From contig QZLH01001003.1 of NCBI GenBank assembly GCA_003833135.1, forward strand, positions 22,786-39,676: 16,891 nucleotides of DNA. The letters are read 5' to 3'. Position numbers and translations under genes: made by a program. The notes beneath the pieces are model-generated. The model was given only the letters and a program-made list of their open reading frames with translations, was not told where the DNA came from and did not search any database. This document shows, piece by piece, positions 8,165 to 16,735 of this stretch. This stretch comes from Oehlia diaphana (lineage: Eukaryota; Glomeromycota; Glomeromycetes; Glomerales; Glomeraceae). Numbering within the stretch: position 1 is the stretch's first letter; each line of letters begins with the position of its first letter.

Positions 8165-8699
8165 TCTATACCTCAATCAAAGGAATCTCAATTATTTTAT
8201 TGGGAATGGCCTTGCCAGGGTGAATATGATGGATATATACATGCTCGACCATTAACTCATTTTGGAGAATGGAACAATTTTTTGCCATCACATGTAGTCA
8301 AACTTTGAAACACGTCTCTTCGCCAACCTCAACCATCAATATCTCAATATACTATTCCGGAAACCCAATGGACTATGTCAATTGCAGTAAAATCAGGCAA
8401 TTTGATTACATTGGCTGATTGGCATATATATGTCTAAATTGATAAAATTGATGATTATTTTTCAAATATTCTAGATCTAATAGAAAAGGACACTGGTAAT
8501 GCAAGATAGGATGATTGATCAAAGTATGCATGATGAGCTATTAAAATACGTAGAAGCTGGTGAACTTGAAGAAGAGGACATCCCAAAAGTCAATACCATA
8601 CAAAATTGGATAAATACATATGCCCGCGTTTTTAAAGAAAGAGCTAATGAGCGCGATTTGGCTAATGAGTGTGAAAAAATATTGAGTTTATCAGAATAG
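8165..8699 (+). pseudogene. 3' fragment of a SAP/DDE transposon-like gene (copy 1)
   Basis: Frame one (8165-8508) reads SIPQSKESQLFYWEWPCQ, then GEYDGYIHARPLTHFGEWNN, with TGA near 8308 and TAA at 8435-8437 in frame. It continues IDKIDDYFSNILDLIEKDTG and then shifts near 8500 to a frame reading MIDQSMHDELLKYVEAGELE...IPKVNTIQNWINTYARVFKERA, ending at TAG 8697-8699. Each block matches the longer copy at 10739-13742: WEWPCQGEYDGYIHARP against WSWLTEGEYAGFIQAHA, and IPKVNTIQNWINTYA against ILKISTISNWIAQYA. The catalytic part is absent, so this is a truncated, dead copy. The last domain looks like a small all-helical module of unknown role. Confidence 0.75.
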
Positions 8700-9227
8700 A
8701 AGTTGTTACAACTTAAAATAAAGTAAATATGCACAAAAGTTTGGTGAAATATAAAAAAAAAATTTTTTGCGCTTTGGTGGCTTTGAAAAATAAAAGTATG
8801 ACGTATCTTTATTGTTCGTTGCTATTTTAGTAAAATATGTAAAATATGTTTTGCCAAAAATCAGTGTATTGCGACAAATTAGTAAATGATCTGCGTCAAA
8901 TTTATACGTAATTTTCTCGTTTTAATTGTCTTTTCATCGGAAAGATCACTATTTTCCACTTTATTTTTCTCAAGATAAGCTATAAGTTTTGTAATGTACA
9001 TATAATCGCAGTCTGTTATAAAAAAATTGACAATAAGTTACTAGATTTTAAAACACACATTCATTAAGAGATTAAAAATATCTTAAAGTTAACAACGAAT
9101 GGATTGATGGATAAATTGTCTCGGTTGATACTAGAGATGCAGTTGGAACTCAATCACATTGGGATGGACCGTATCACAACTGAGGTATAACTATTTATAA
9201 CTCTTTACTTTAAGATACGGCAAATTG
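8700..9227. other. A/T-rich spacer, no gene seen
   Basis: No convincing coding frame on either strand. A minor GTAAAATAT duplication lies near 8830. Nothing else stands out. Confidence 0.5.
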
Positions 9228-9228
9228 G

Positions 9229-9429
9229 AACTGGTAAATGCGCCGTAGCTGCTGGTATATGTGCCGTAATTGGTATATGTAGCCGTAACTGGTGCAAATG
9301 TATCGTTCTTATACGTGTACGACATACTATCTTATACGACCTATATTGTGTGACATATACGTCGTATAAGAACATAGCACCTGATCGTATAAGAACGATA
9401 CATTTGCGTAACTGGTATATGTGCCGTAA
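9229..9429 (+). repeat. Minisatellite of 18-21-bp units (AACTGGTATATGTGCCGTA), interrupted
   Basis: Units ending in GCCGTA lie at about 9229-9247, 9248-9267 and 9268-9286. A fourth unit begins at 9285 and is split by an insertion, resuming at 9408-9429. Unit sequences differ by a few substitutions and a 1-2 base indel. Removing the insert and one copy of the 9-bp duplication restores the repeat phase. Confidence 0.75.
9285..9416. mobile_element. MITE, 114 bp, with 22-bp perfect TIRs and 9-bp target duplication
   Basis: The element is 9294-9407. Its left end GCAAATGTATCGTTCTTATA (extending to 9315) is perfectly inverted at 9386-9407. GTAACTGGT flanks it at 9285-9293 and 9408-9416. The inside carries further CTTATACG/CGTATAAG words in both orientations, so most of the element can fold. 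There is no ORF. A 9-bp duplication is typical of Mutator-like transposition. Because the target is itself a tandem repeat, chance could mimic a duplication, but the exact restoration of repeat phase argues for insertion. Confidence 0.8.
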
Positions 9430-9714
9430 ATAGTCACTATAAACTTGTGTGTAATATTTATTAAAATTTAAATTTTCTTAAAACATACAGTATTTATTTG
9501 CATACTTTATTTTATACTTTATAATATATCATATCATTCTAATTATTCATTCTTTTTCTCCTTCATTATTATTAAAATTATTGTTCCATGAAATTTATAA
9601 TCTTTAAAATCAGTATGGAAACTTTAAATTTTTATAACAAATTCGGAGAGATTTAAAAAATTTATACTTTTAAGCCATGTGTACTATTAAATTATTTTAT
9701 GCTATCTACCTAGA
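9430..9714. other. A/T-rich spacer, no gene seen
   Basis: Very A/T-rich, with no coding frame and no repeat worth naming. Confidence 0.5.
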
Positions 9715-9921
9715 CTATTTATACTCTACGGCGTCATTGGCCACAGTAAAAGTTACGGCATTAATAACATTAACGGCACATTGGGTTTCACACGGTTTTG
9801 CCGTAACTGTGGTCACAATCCGCCAATTCATTGGGACAGTTCTACTAGTTGATACCATATGTAATGGTATAGTTGCTCGAGTTAACAGACAATTTTTGAG
9901 GATACCGTGTTCCATATTCAT
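9715..9921 (-). other. GC-richer patch, open on both strands, uncertain coding
   Basis: The minus strand has an ATG-initiated frame of 68 residues (MNMEHGILKNCLLTRATIPL..., ending VANDAVEYK*). An overlapping plus-strand frame is also open. Base composition is clearly richer in G+C than the flanks. The word GCCGTAAC, which also occurs in the minisatellite at 9229-9429, recurs here near 9745 and 9803 in opposite orientations, and CCACAGT..TTACGGCA forms an imperfect inverted pair. The patch may therefore be repeat DNA related to that minisatellite rather than a gene. Confidence 0.25.
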
Positions 9922-10035
9922 GATGTAAATCCTTAAATAATCTCCTAAAAAATATTTCTCATAAGAATATATATAATAACGAATTAATTTACGTTATACA
10001 TACCTGCAACATTGATAGAAAATATTGACAATAGA

Positions 10036-10292
10036 TTACTTAATATCCCCTTGTTTAAGACATGCTCTCGCGTAATCCATTGAATTTTTACTAAGACGTG
10101 CCAACTTTAAACGGTCTTGTTCTTGTTTTCGTTTATGAGAATTTGGGCGACCTGTTTCCATGTTCAGAATATTTACTCTTTCGTTATTCACGTATGCAAT
10201 AAGCATGAAGTCCCAGTCTGCGCTACCTTTTGCACAGCATCAGGCCCAACTAGTATCGGCAATAATTTTTCTGAAGTACTGTATACTGCGGT
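10036..10292 (-). pseudogene. Unrecognised small protein relic with one frameshift
   Basis: The upper part (10292-10188) reads VYSTSEKLLPILVGPDAVQK and VAQTGTSCLLHT before a TGA. An overlapping frame then continues YVNNERVNILNMETGRPNSH and KRKQEQDRLKLARLSKNSMD, ending GDIK at TAA 10038-10036. Together they would make about 85 residues: a hydrophobic/neutral first half and a strongly basic, probably helical second half. An ATG-started piece on its own (METGRP, from 10161) has 41 codons. The family is not recognised. The two frames meeting near 10190 fit a one-base indel. A short live ORF from 10206 or 10161 is an alternative. Confidence 0.4.
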
Positions 10293-10360
10293 TCATCTAA
10301 TCATTTAAATATGTAATCGGTGCCATGACATAATTTTAATATATTTGGAATCAATAAATG

Positions 10361-10476
10361 TCTCATCCAATCTCATCCAGCCATTTTTTTTCTCATCCAA
10401 ACATTTTTTTCTCATCCAGCCATTTTTTTCTCATCCAGCCATTTTTCTCATCCAAACATTTTTTTTCTCATCAAAA
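10361..10476 (+). repeat. Minisatellite, TCTCATCCA(GC/AA)CATTTTTTT units of about 16-20 bp
   Basis: TCTCATC(C/A)A occurs about seven times. Two copies are 10 bases apart at 10361 and 10371; the rest are separated by CATT plus a variable run of T. Two unit types differ by GC or AA after CCA. Variable T-run length suggests slippage. Nothing coding is seen from here to 10738. Confidence 0.85.
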
Positions 10477-10738
10477 GATTATCAATGTGAATAGTCCAGG
10501 GAGCCGTTCCTAAAAAAAAAAGTATAAAATAACATTAGCAAAATGTCCTTGATGAAAAAATCAAAACAAAAAAAAAGGTCAACAACAAATCGTAACTTTA
10601 CAACAGCAACAGTGGTTCGTAACTTTAAAATGGTAGTTCAAAACAATTACTGGTAAAAAAGTGGTTCTGTACCATTTTTTTGCTAGTCAACATATCAATA
10701 AATCTGTATATTATATCTTTAGATTTGTTAGTTTTTTT

Positions 10739-13700
10739 ATGAAAGTCAGAGGAATTATTGGATTTGTTGTATTGATGATATCATTAGTGATTTACGCAAT
10801 CCAAAATAAATCACGTATGTACAGTAACTACCTTAAATGACGCCACCTGTTTCATATAATAACATCTTGATTTTTAATAGATTTGATTTTATCGATAGAG
10901 AGAAATGCTGTAATAAATAAAGAAATGTCGAATATTAATAGTAAAATTGATATACTTAATGATAACTAAGTCTCCCTTCAAATTTCTCAATCAATGCAAC
11001 TTGTAATAGAAGATGGTGGTAGGTAAGAAATTGTGAGTCATATTGAATAATTTGTTGTTTGATTAATTTAGTTACATCTGTTTTACTAATTTGCACCTAT
11101 CACTCTTCAACATTTCTCAACATTATTATTCATATCCAGGTAATATTTTCTATAATTGATGAAAAATAATATTTATATAAATATTGATTTCTAATAATTT
11201 TTTTTAGAATCGATTATTAGATCAAGGAGAGAAGTTAAAACGATATCTGAAAAGAGAATATGAGTCACATTTGACTGTAAACTCTGATGGCACAACAGCA
11301 CATAATCAATGTATAAACCATTGCTTTCTTTTTGCCTTCGGTACATGTAATGAACAACATACACACACATGTTCAGATTGTGATGTTTTTTTTCAATTCT
11401 TCATTGATTTTGAAAAAAATACTCCAAACAATATTCATGAGAAGATTTATGAATTGCGAAATCAAATTTTCTATTATTTGAGTCATCAGACACGAAAATT
11501 TTTTCTAAATTCTCAATTTAACGCAAATCTATTAGATCTAGACGAAAAAGGAGCTGTAATAATAGTTGATTATAAGATGAAAATCTTACCTAAAAGTGCA
11601 AGAGAAACAAAAAGTGCTTTTTTTTGGGAAAAAAAGTTGGGCTTTACATTCAATTCTTGTCTATACACAAAAATCTGAGAGTCAGTTGGATATTCAAGTA
11701 TTTGATCACTGGTCAGCTGATACTTGCCAAGACGCATGGTTTACAGCTTCCTCACTACATGCAGTTATTGAATCACTTGAAGTCAAGCCAGATTGGGTTA
11801 CTTTCTTTCTGATAATGGTCCACATTATCACAATGCGGACCTAATGCTAATTCTAGGGCATTGAAGTGAATGGTATAATATTACGGTAAAAAAATGGGTT
11901 TTTTTAGAAGCTGGAGAAGCCAAATCTTCAATTGATTCTCACCATACCCAAGTGTGTATTGGTTGTTCAAATAATTTAGGAAATCACTATTATTATTTAT
12001 TGAATTATTGGTTACAGATTTACATGTGATAAATCGTTATGTTCGATTGGGGTTGATATCAATGAAGGTGTGGATATAGAAAATGCTATTCAAGGGATTT
12101 GTGGAACTTCAGTAACACATTTGAAATCAGAACGGAAAAGAGGTATGCGTGAGAATACAGTTTGAGGTTATGTAATATTACTGAAAACAAAAAAAATTCA
12201 ATACCAGGAAATTCTAATTGGTATGAGTGGTCCTGGCTGACAGAAGGTGAATATGCAGGATTTATTCAGGCTCATGCAATGCCAAACATTGGAATGTGGA
12301 AAAATTTTGAGCCAGCTAAAAAGCACAATTTGAAAAAAGACCTCTTAAAAAGCCTAATCTGCAAGTTTCAAATCGCTCAATTCTAACTTCTAATTGGAAC
12401 ATGCCACTACCCCATAATTCAAGTATGCAATAAATTGACCTAAAATTGATCTTTTTGCAATTTTTTTACACAATTTTTTTATTATATTAGAAATCAATAC
12501 AAATCGTCTCACTATTGAAGAATTGAAGAAACAATTGAGAGAACATGGTGTTGACACAGATATAAGCAATAATAGAGTCGTATTAGCAGAAATTTTACAA
12601 AATAAATTGAACAATGAAATATCACAACAAAATATGGGTTAAGTTATTTCTTACCATAAAATTGTGATTATATTATCTCAAAGCTAATTTTTTTTTTCTG
12701 AACAAATAATAGACGTGTTAAATACTGAAATTATTGATACTGATTTGGATTCAAGGAAAATTTTGAACCATACATTGGATTTTGTATTGCCAAGTAGGTG
12801 AGCCTTAAAAGAAAACAGAAATTTGGTAAAAAAGGAGGAGGTAAACAAATGTGCAAAAATGTTATTCCATATTTTGAGGCATATTTTTTGGCCAGATATA
12901 AATAAAAGTGAAAGATATACAGCTCAAGAGATGCATAATATACTGAAAGGATTAGTAGAAGAAAGAGTTTTAGAAGAAGAGAAAATTCTGAAAATTTCTA
13001 CAATTAGCAATTGGATTGCTCAATATGCATAAACTTATCGTAAAATGAAAGCCCAACAAGTATTAGCACCAGTTAACAGATCTTAGAAAAAAAAGAAAAA
13101 AAGAATTTGATAAAACTGGATTTCTTATTATGAAAATAATATATTTCCTCAGGTAATATAAACCTTCTTTATATTTGATAATACCTGTAGTTAATATTTT
13201 ATTTTTTAGTTGTTGGATAAACACCGTTCCCATCGAGGTACCTTATCCTTGCAGATCAAAGATACTATGTTTGCCATTTTGGGGACGATCAGTTACCACC
13301 TATCAATCCAAGTGCTACTCTAGAAAAAATAAGTATATGGAAGAAATCGCAAGAGGTGCGCAATTGTTATAAGAAATTAAACACGCATATGGAAAAAATT
13401 TTGGTAAAGTTATATGGCCCAGATAAAGAAAAAAAAAGTGAAGTTCAAGTTGCGTTTGCAATGGCCTTGGTAAAAGAAATCTTGAACCCTCAAAAAAATC
13501 ATTTGAAGATTAGTGAGTTTTGATGCAATTAAAAATCGAAAAGTACCTTGTATGTTTGTTTATATATATTTTAAATGTGAAATTATTTATTTTTATGAAG
13601 ATAATAACAATTTTTTTTATTTTAGAATAAATTGAGAAATAATTCTTATAGTTTTTCGGAAGAAGAACATAGTGATAAAGAATATTTATCAGGTGAAAGA

Positions 13701-13742
13701 GGTGAAGGCGAAGGAAGCAAAGATTATGAAAGTGATAAGTAA
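10739..13742 (+). pseudogene. Multi-exon DDE/SAP transposon-like gene (copy 2), broken
   Basis: A first exon (10739-10814, MKVRGIIGFVVLMISLVIYA, membrane-like) joins in frame across GTATGT...AG (10815-10880) to 10881-11022, which has a TAA at 10967. After an unresolved junction, 11208 onward gives a Cys/His-rich block (CINHCFLFAFGTCNEQHTHTC). A transposase-like core follows: IIVDYKM (Asp), SDNGPHYHN (Asp, 11811) and FLEAGEAKSSIDSHH (Glu, 11907), the D-D-E layout of RNase H-fold transposases. Then come the GEYAGFIQAHA block, a SAP DNA-binding domain (LTIEELKKQLREHG..., 12508-12610), a helical NWIAQYA block, QRYYVCHFGDD...VAFAMALVKEILNPQ, and a Ser/Glu-rich tail to 13742. Clean introns are 11952-12017, 12423-12490 and 12638-12712. 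Breaks: a T8 run at 11618, frame changes near 11805, 12045, 12155, 12350 and 13520, and TGA at 11862 and 12799. The superfamily is not assigned. Confidence 0.75.
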
Positions 13743-14025
13743 TAAGAATAGTGATATTCTTTTATTTCTGATGTTTAGTTTAAGCTTGTTTATTGTAAAT
13801 TTTTGTTCTCCTTGTAAGAATTGTAGCTTTAAGTAAAATTTGTAAGATTAGGGCACCAAGTCAGTAAATATATAACAATTGATTTTATTATAATTATATA
13901 AAAATTTTTATTATTATTAAATTTACATAGAAGAAAAATATTAAAGAAAAATTAGAAAAATTAAAACAAATAAAAAACGAAAGCCTCTAAAGATCAAAAA
14001 TCACAAAAAAATAATGGTTAGTACT
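13743..14025. other. A/T-rich spacer after the transposon-like gene, no gene seen
   Basis: No coding frame and no recognisable motif; long A/T runs only. Confidence 0.45.
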
Positions 14026-14077
14026 AAGTTTCAGACAAATATCAGAATAAATTAGGATTGATATTTGCCTGAAACTT
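14026..14077. repeat. 19-bp inverted repeat, one mismatch, 14-base loop
   Basis: AAGTTTCAGACAAATATCA at 14026-14044 is mirrored by TGATATTTGCCTGAAACTT at 14059-14077 with a single mismatch (A versus G). It could be a hairpin or a solo foldback. No target duplication is evident. Confidence 0.75.
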
Positions 14078-14173
14078 AACATCATATAATTGATATTTAA
14101 CTTATAGAATCCTGATATCTGTAAAGAAAATAATTGTGAAAAACCACTTGTTGAAACTATGAATCATGTGATT

Positions 14174-14203
14174 TTAAGAAAAATTCTCAAGAATTTTTCT
14201 TAA
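14174..14203. repeat. 13-bp perfect hairpin with TCAA loop over a stop codon
   Basis: TTAAGAAAAATTC at 14174-14186 and GAATTTTTCTTAA at 14191-14203 are perfect inverses separated by TCAA. It spans the end of the minus-strand frame. It could stabilise a transcript end or be a chance A/T palindrome. Confidence 0.6.
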
Positions 14204-14452
14204 CTGCTTAACTAATTTAAAGTATATTAAAATTGCTGATTCTTGACTAGCCGAATTTAGACTATTAAAAACCAATTTTTTTTTTCTTTTCAAAGTTGAA
14301 TTTTGAAATGAAATTTTTTCAACTTTTATCTCTAATACATGTCCCGCAGTTTCAGCTCCAACAATAATAAAATTATGGTTACGAATGCCCTCTAACCAAA
14401 TAAAGATTATGAATTTCAGCACCTTTTTATTTTCGTTTTTAAAACGGTCAAT
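14174..14452 (-). pseudogene. Unrecognised protein fragment, 92 open codons, no start codon
   Basis: The frame is open from just after TAA 14455-14453 to TAA 14176-14174 and has no ATG near its beginning. The translation has normal-looking composition: IWLEGIRNHNFIIVGAETAG, HVLEIKVEKISFQNSTLKRK, then LVFNSLNSASQESAILIYFK and LVKQLRKILENFS. I cannot name the family. It may be a 3' exon or a 5'-truncated relic. No obvious splice acceptor precedes it; the bases just upstream are A-rich. The last codons and stop lie inside a perfect hairpin. Confidence 0.4.
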
Positions 14453-14497
14453 TTAAGACTCCTTTAAAAACGTTTCTTTAATGTTTTTTTAAACTAG

Positions 14498-15079
14498 CTC
14501 CGAAGACCTAGATTTTAGAGCCCTAAGTATGTTTTGACTTAATTTCGGAGTTATGGGTAAGTTCCAAGCGGTTTAAAACAAACTTTTTTTAAAAGTTAAT
14601 TTATCATTTTTTTTTTTTTTTTAGAGTCGAAATTTAACCTAGTGGCGAACGATTCTTTCATATTTTTCAATTTCGGTAATGTTTTTTTTTCCTTAATTTA
14701 CTTTTAAACGAACTGTCACTAATTGTTTTTTTTTCTTTTTTTTTAGGCGGTTCTTTCGGTCTATTTGGAGTTTAGACTTGGGATCTCGGTAAGTAAAAAA
14801 TTTTTTTTAAAATATTTGAATACCTTTTTTAATTAGTAAATTCACAATTTTTTTATTTATATTTAGGCTAAAAAATATCCAACGGAATTACGCATACATG
14901 TATAAGAAAAGAAATACCAAATATATTTTTATATTTTTCAGATGCCATTTTGAACTGGCAGTTATAAAAAAATTTTAATTTAAATAGAAGGTATGTAGAT
15001 ATGTGCTAATTTTCTACTTTTTATTTGTAGGTTTTGGACTTGTTAGATGCCATCTTACCCCAAAAATCGTACTTGGATG
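14498..15079 (+). other. Chain of short exon-like segments bounded by GT-AG signals
   Basis: Candidate segments are 14498-14556, 14625-14675, 14747-14788, 14867-14899, 14942-14990 and 15031-15079. They are separated by GTAAGT, GTAATG, GTAAGT, GTATAA and GTATGT donors and T-rich tracts ending in TAG or CAG. The first three gaps are 68, 71 and 78 nt, matching intron sizes elsewhere in the window; the last two (42 and 40 nt) are short. A CTAAT branch-like word lies in the second and fifth. Three segments are multiples of three (51, 42, 33). Joining from the ATG at 14553 gives MESKFNLVANDSFIFFNFGG before a TAG at about 14773. Another phase reads through three segments without an ATG. It may be a decayed low-complexity protein gene or a non-coding spliced transcript. 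Confidence 0.35.
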
Positions 15080-15093
15080 GTGAGTTTCAAAAT

Positions 15094-15819
15094 TATCCCT
15101 TAAACGGTAAAACATTGCAGACAAATTTGCCTGCAATTTTAACGAAAATTCAGTTCTCATCTAATTTTATGAAAAATGAAGTTATCCTAATAAATTTTTT
15201 TTCACAAAGAGCTTAAATCATAATTTATGTGGCAATGATCATTATTTATTAATTACATATTATAAGATTGAAGATTGACCATTGGTCAATAGTTGTATTT
15301 TTTAAATGACAAAAAATTTTGAAAATTTTTGCATTCAACTTTAATGATCTCATTGGGATTTGATTGTAGCTATATTAAAGCTTAATAGAATATATAGAAT
15401 TTTCTATGGAGAACAACTTTTGTTATGATGATTTTTAATGTTTAGAAGTGGCATTATGACTTTATATAGAACCCTAGAAAAAGAATTATTTTTGTGAACT
15501 TGTTAAAAATGCATAAAGTTAAATTTTATCATCTCTATTTTGTTCATTAGAGTGTGAAGTTTCTTAATAAAAATAAAAAAATATATTAAAATGCTTTGTA
15601 GTGAAGCAGAATATTATGGTAAAGAGAATTAATTTATTATATAAAAATTCTGATGTTGTTTTTTCGAGGTTAATTTGTTAGTTATTAGCCAACCATACAA
15701 TTGATGCTAAAAATGTCGATCAATATAGCTGCGGAATTATAGGATAATCAAAATCATATTGGTGTTTGGATATTTAAAAAATTGCAGGCAAATTTGCCGG
15801 CAAAATTGTTTAAGGGATA
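15094..15819. mobile_element. TA-flanked non-autonomous DNA element, 722 bp (mariner-like MITE)
   Basis: The element is 15096-15817, with TA on each side (15094-15095 and 15818-15819). Both ends begin TCCCTTAAAC when read inward. After a diverged gap of 12-17 bases both continue with an identical CAAATTTGCCTGCAATTTT. The left subterminal block forms a near-palindrome ATTGCAGACAAATTTGCCTG(CAAT) at 15114-15137, and the right has a matching ATTGCAGGCAAATTTGCCGG. The inside is A/T-rich, without a transposase ORF, and carries a small palindrome ATTGACC-ATT-GGTCAAT at 15274-15290. A TA duplication is typical of Tc1/mariner-type insertion; the superfamily remains inference. The insertion lies 16 bases after the last exon-like segment at 15031-15079. 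Confidence 0.65.
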
Positions 15820-16735
15820 CTTTAAGACTTTGGTTTTTTTTCTTTAAAAAATACAATTGCTAATATTTATTTGTTATATTTTATTTAACTCTTCAAATCC
15901 TTGCAGAATAGTTGTTTGTTGGAATTGAACCAACTATAACATAATGTATATAAGTAGATAGAATAGAGTAAATTAACGTTAACAAATATAATTTAAATAT
16001 AATAATAAAATAAAAAATATGTAATAAATAATAATAAATAAAATTTTAAATATAAAATGTATATAAACAGATAATTACTTTAAATTATTTAATTTGATAT
16101 GACTCTTTTTGCACGCGTACATACAACTTTCAGCCTATTATTGTATTTATTGATACACTTCCTTTTCTCCCGGTACTAATGGTATTTCTTAGGTGGTTCA
16201 AAGAGGTTACCTATCAGGTACGAATACCCTACAATGAATACAACACCTTTACCATGGTACCTTGGGGTCTTTTCAATACAAGAGCCAAGTTATTGACCTA
16301 CTAATTGCAAACGTACCCTTACAAGAAGAAAAAAAAAAATCTTCTGGAAGAAGCCTACAAAAAGAAAAAGCAAGTTATTAATTTAAAAATAAAAATAAAT
16401 TTAAAAAAAAATAAATATACTAATTAACTACTAAGCATTCTAATAAAACCCATATGCCATTCTGGAATAAAGAAAGAAATAAAAAAATAACTAATCATAT
16501 GTGCCAATTTCTGGAATTTAGCTTTTTCATCAAAAAAACCAACTTTATCGTGTAAGTACAAATCACCAGGTGCACAAAAATAATAGATCAATGTCAGCTG
16601 ATGTGAATAAAATTGATCGTCATATTAAAATTTAAAAAATTGGAATAAAATTAATGTGATAAAATTTTAAATAACTTCACGTACATATAAGCTAGACAGA
16701 TAAATTTATATTCATTTGAAAGAGGAAATAAAGGC
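15820..16735. other. A/T-rich spacer with a GGTACC-rich patch, no gene seen
   Basis: Mostly low-complexity A/T, including AATAA runs near 15990-16040 and poly-A near 16330 and 16400. The patch 16170-16330 is richer in G+C and repeats GGTAC-type words (CGGTACTAATGG, CAGGTACGAATACC, CCATGGTACCTTGG, CGTACCC). It has no open frame and could be a piece of a mobile element. Confidence 0.4.

Noticed and set aside
12390..12614. 74-codon minus-strand ORF
   Set aside because: It is the antisense of the SAP-domain exon and the intron before it; the plus strand carries the recognisable domain.
15034..15216. 60-codon plus-strand ORF (LLDAILPQKSYLDGEFQNYP)
   Set aside because: It begins at TTG, and from 15096 it runs into the terminal repeat of a TA-flanked element, so the full frame is a chance fusion; the first part is treated as an exon-like segment.
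15900..15990. tRNA-like T-arm on the minus strand (GTTGG-TTCAATT-CCAAC)
   Set aside because: The stem-loop is perfect, but no matching acceptor strand, anticodon arm or D-arm could be placed at the right distances, so it is not called as a tRNA gene.
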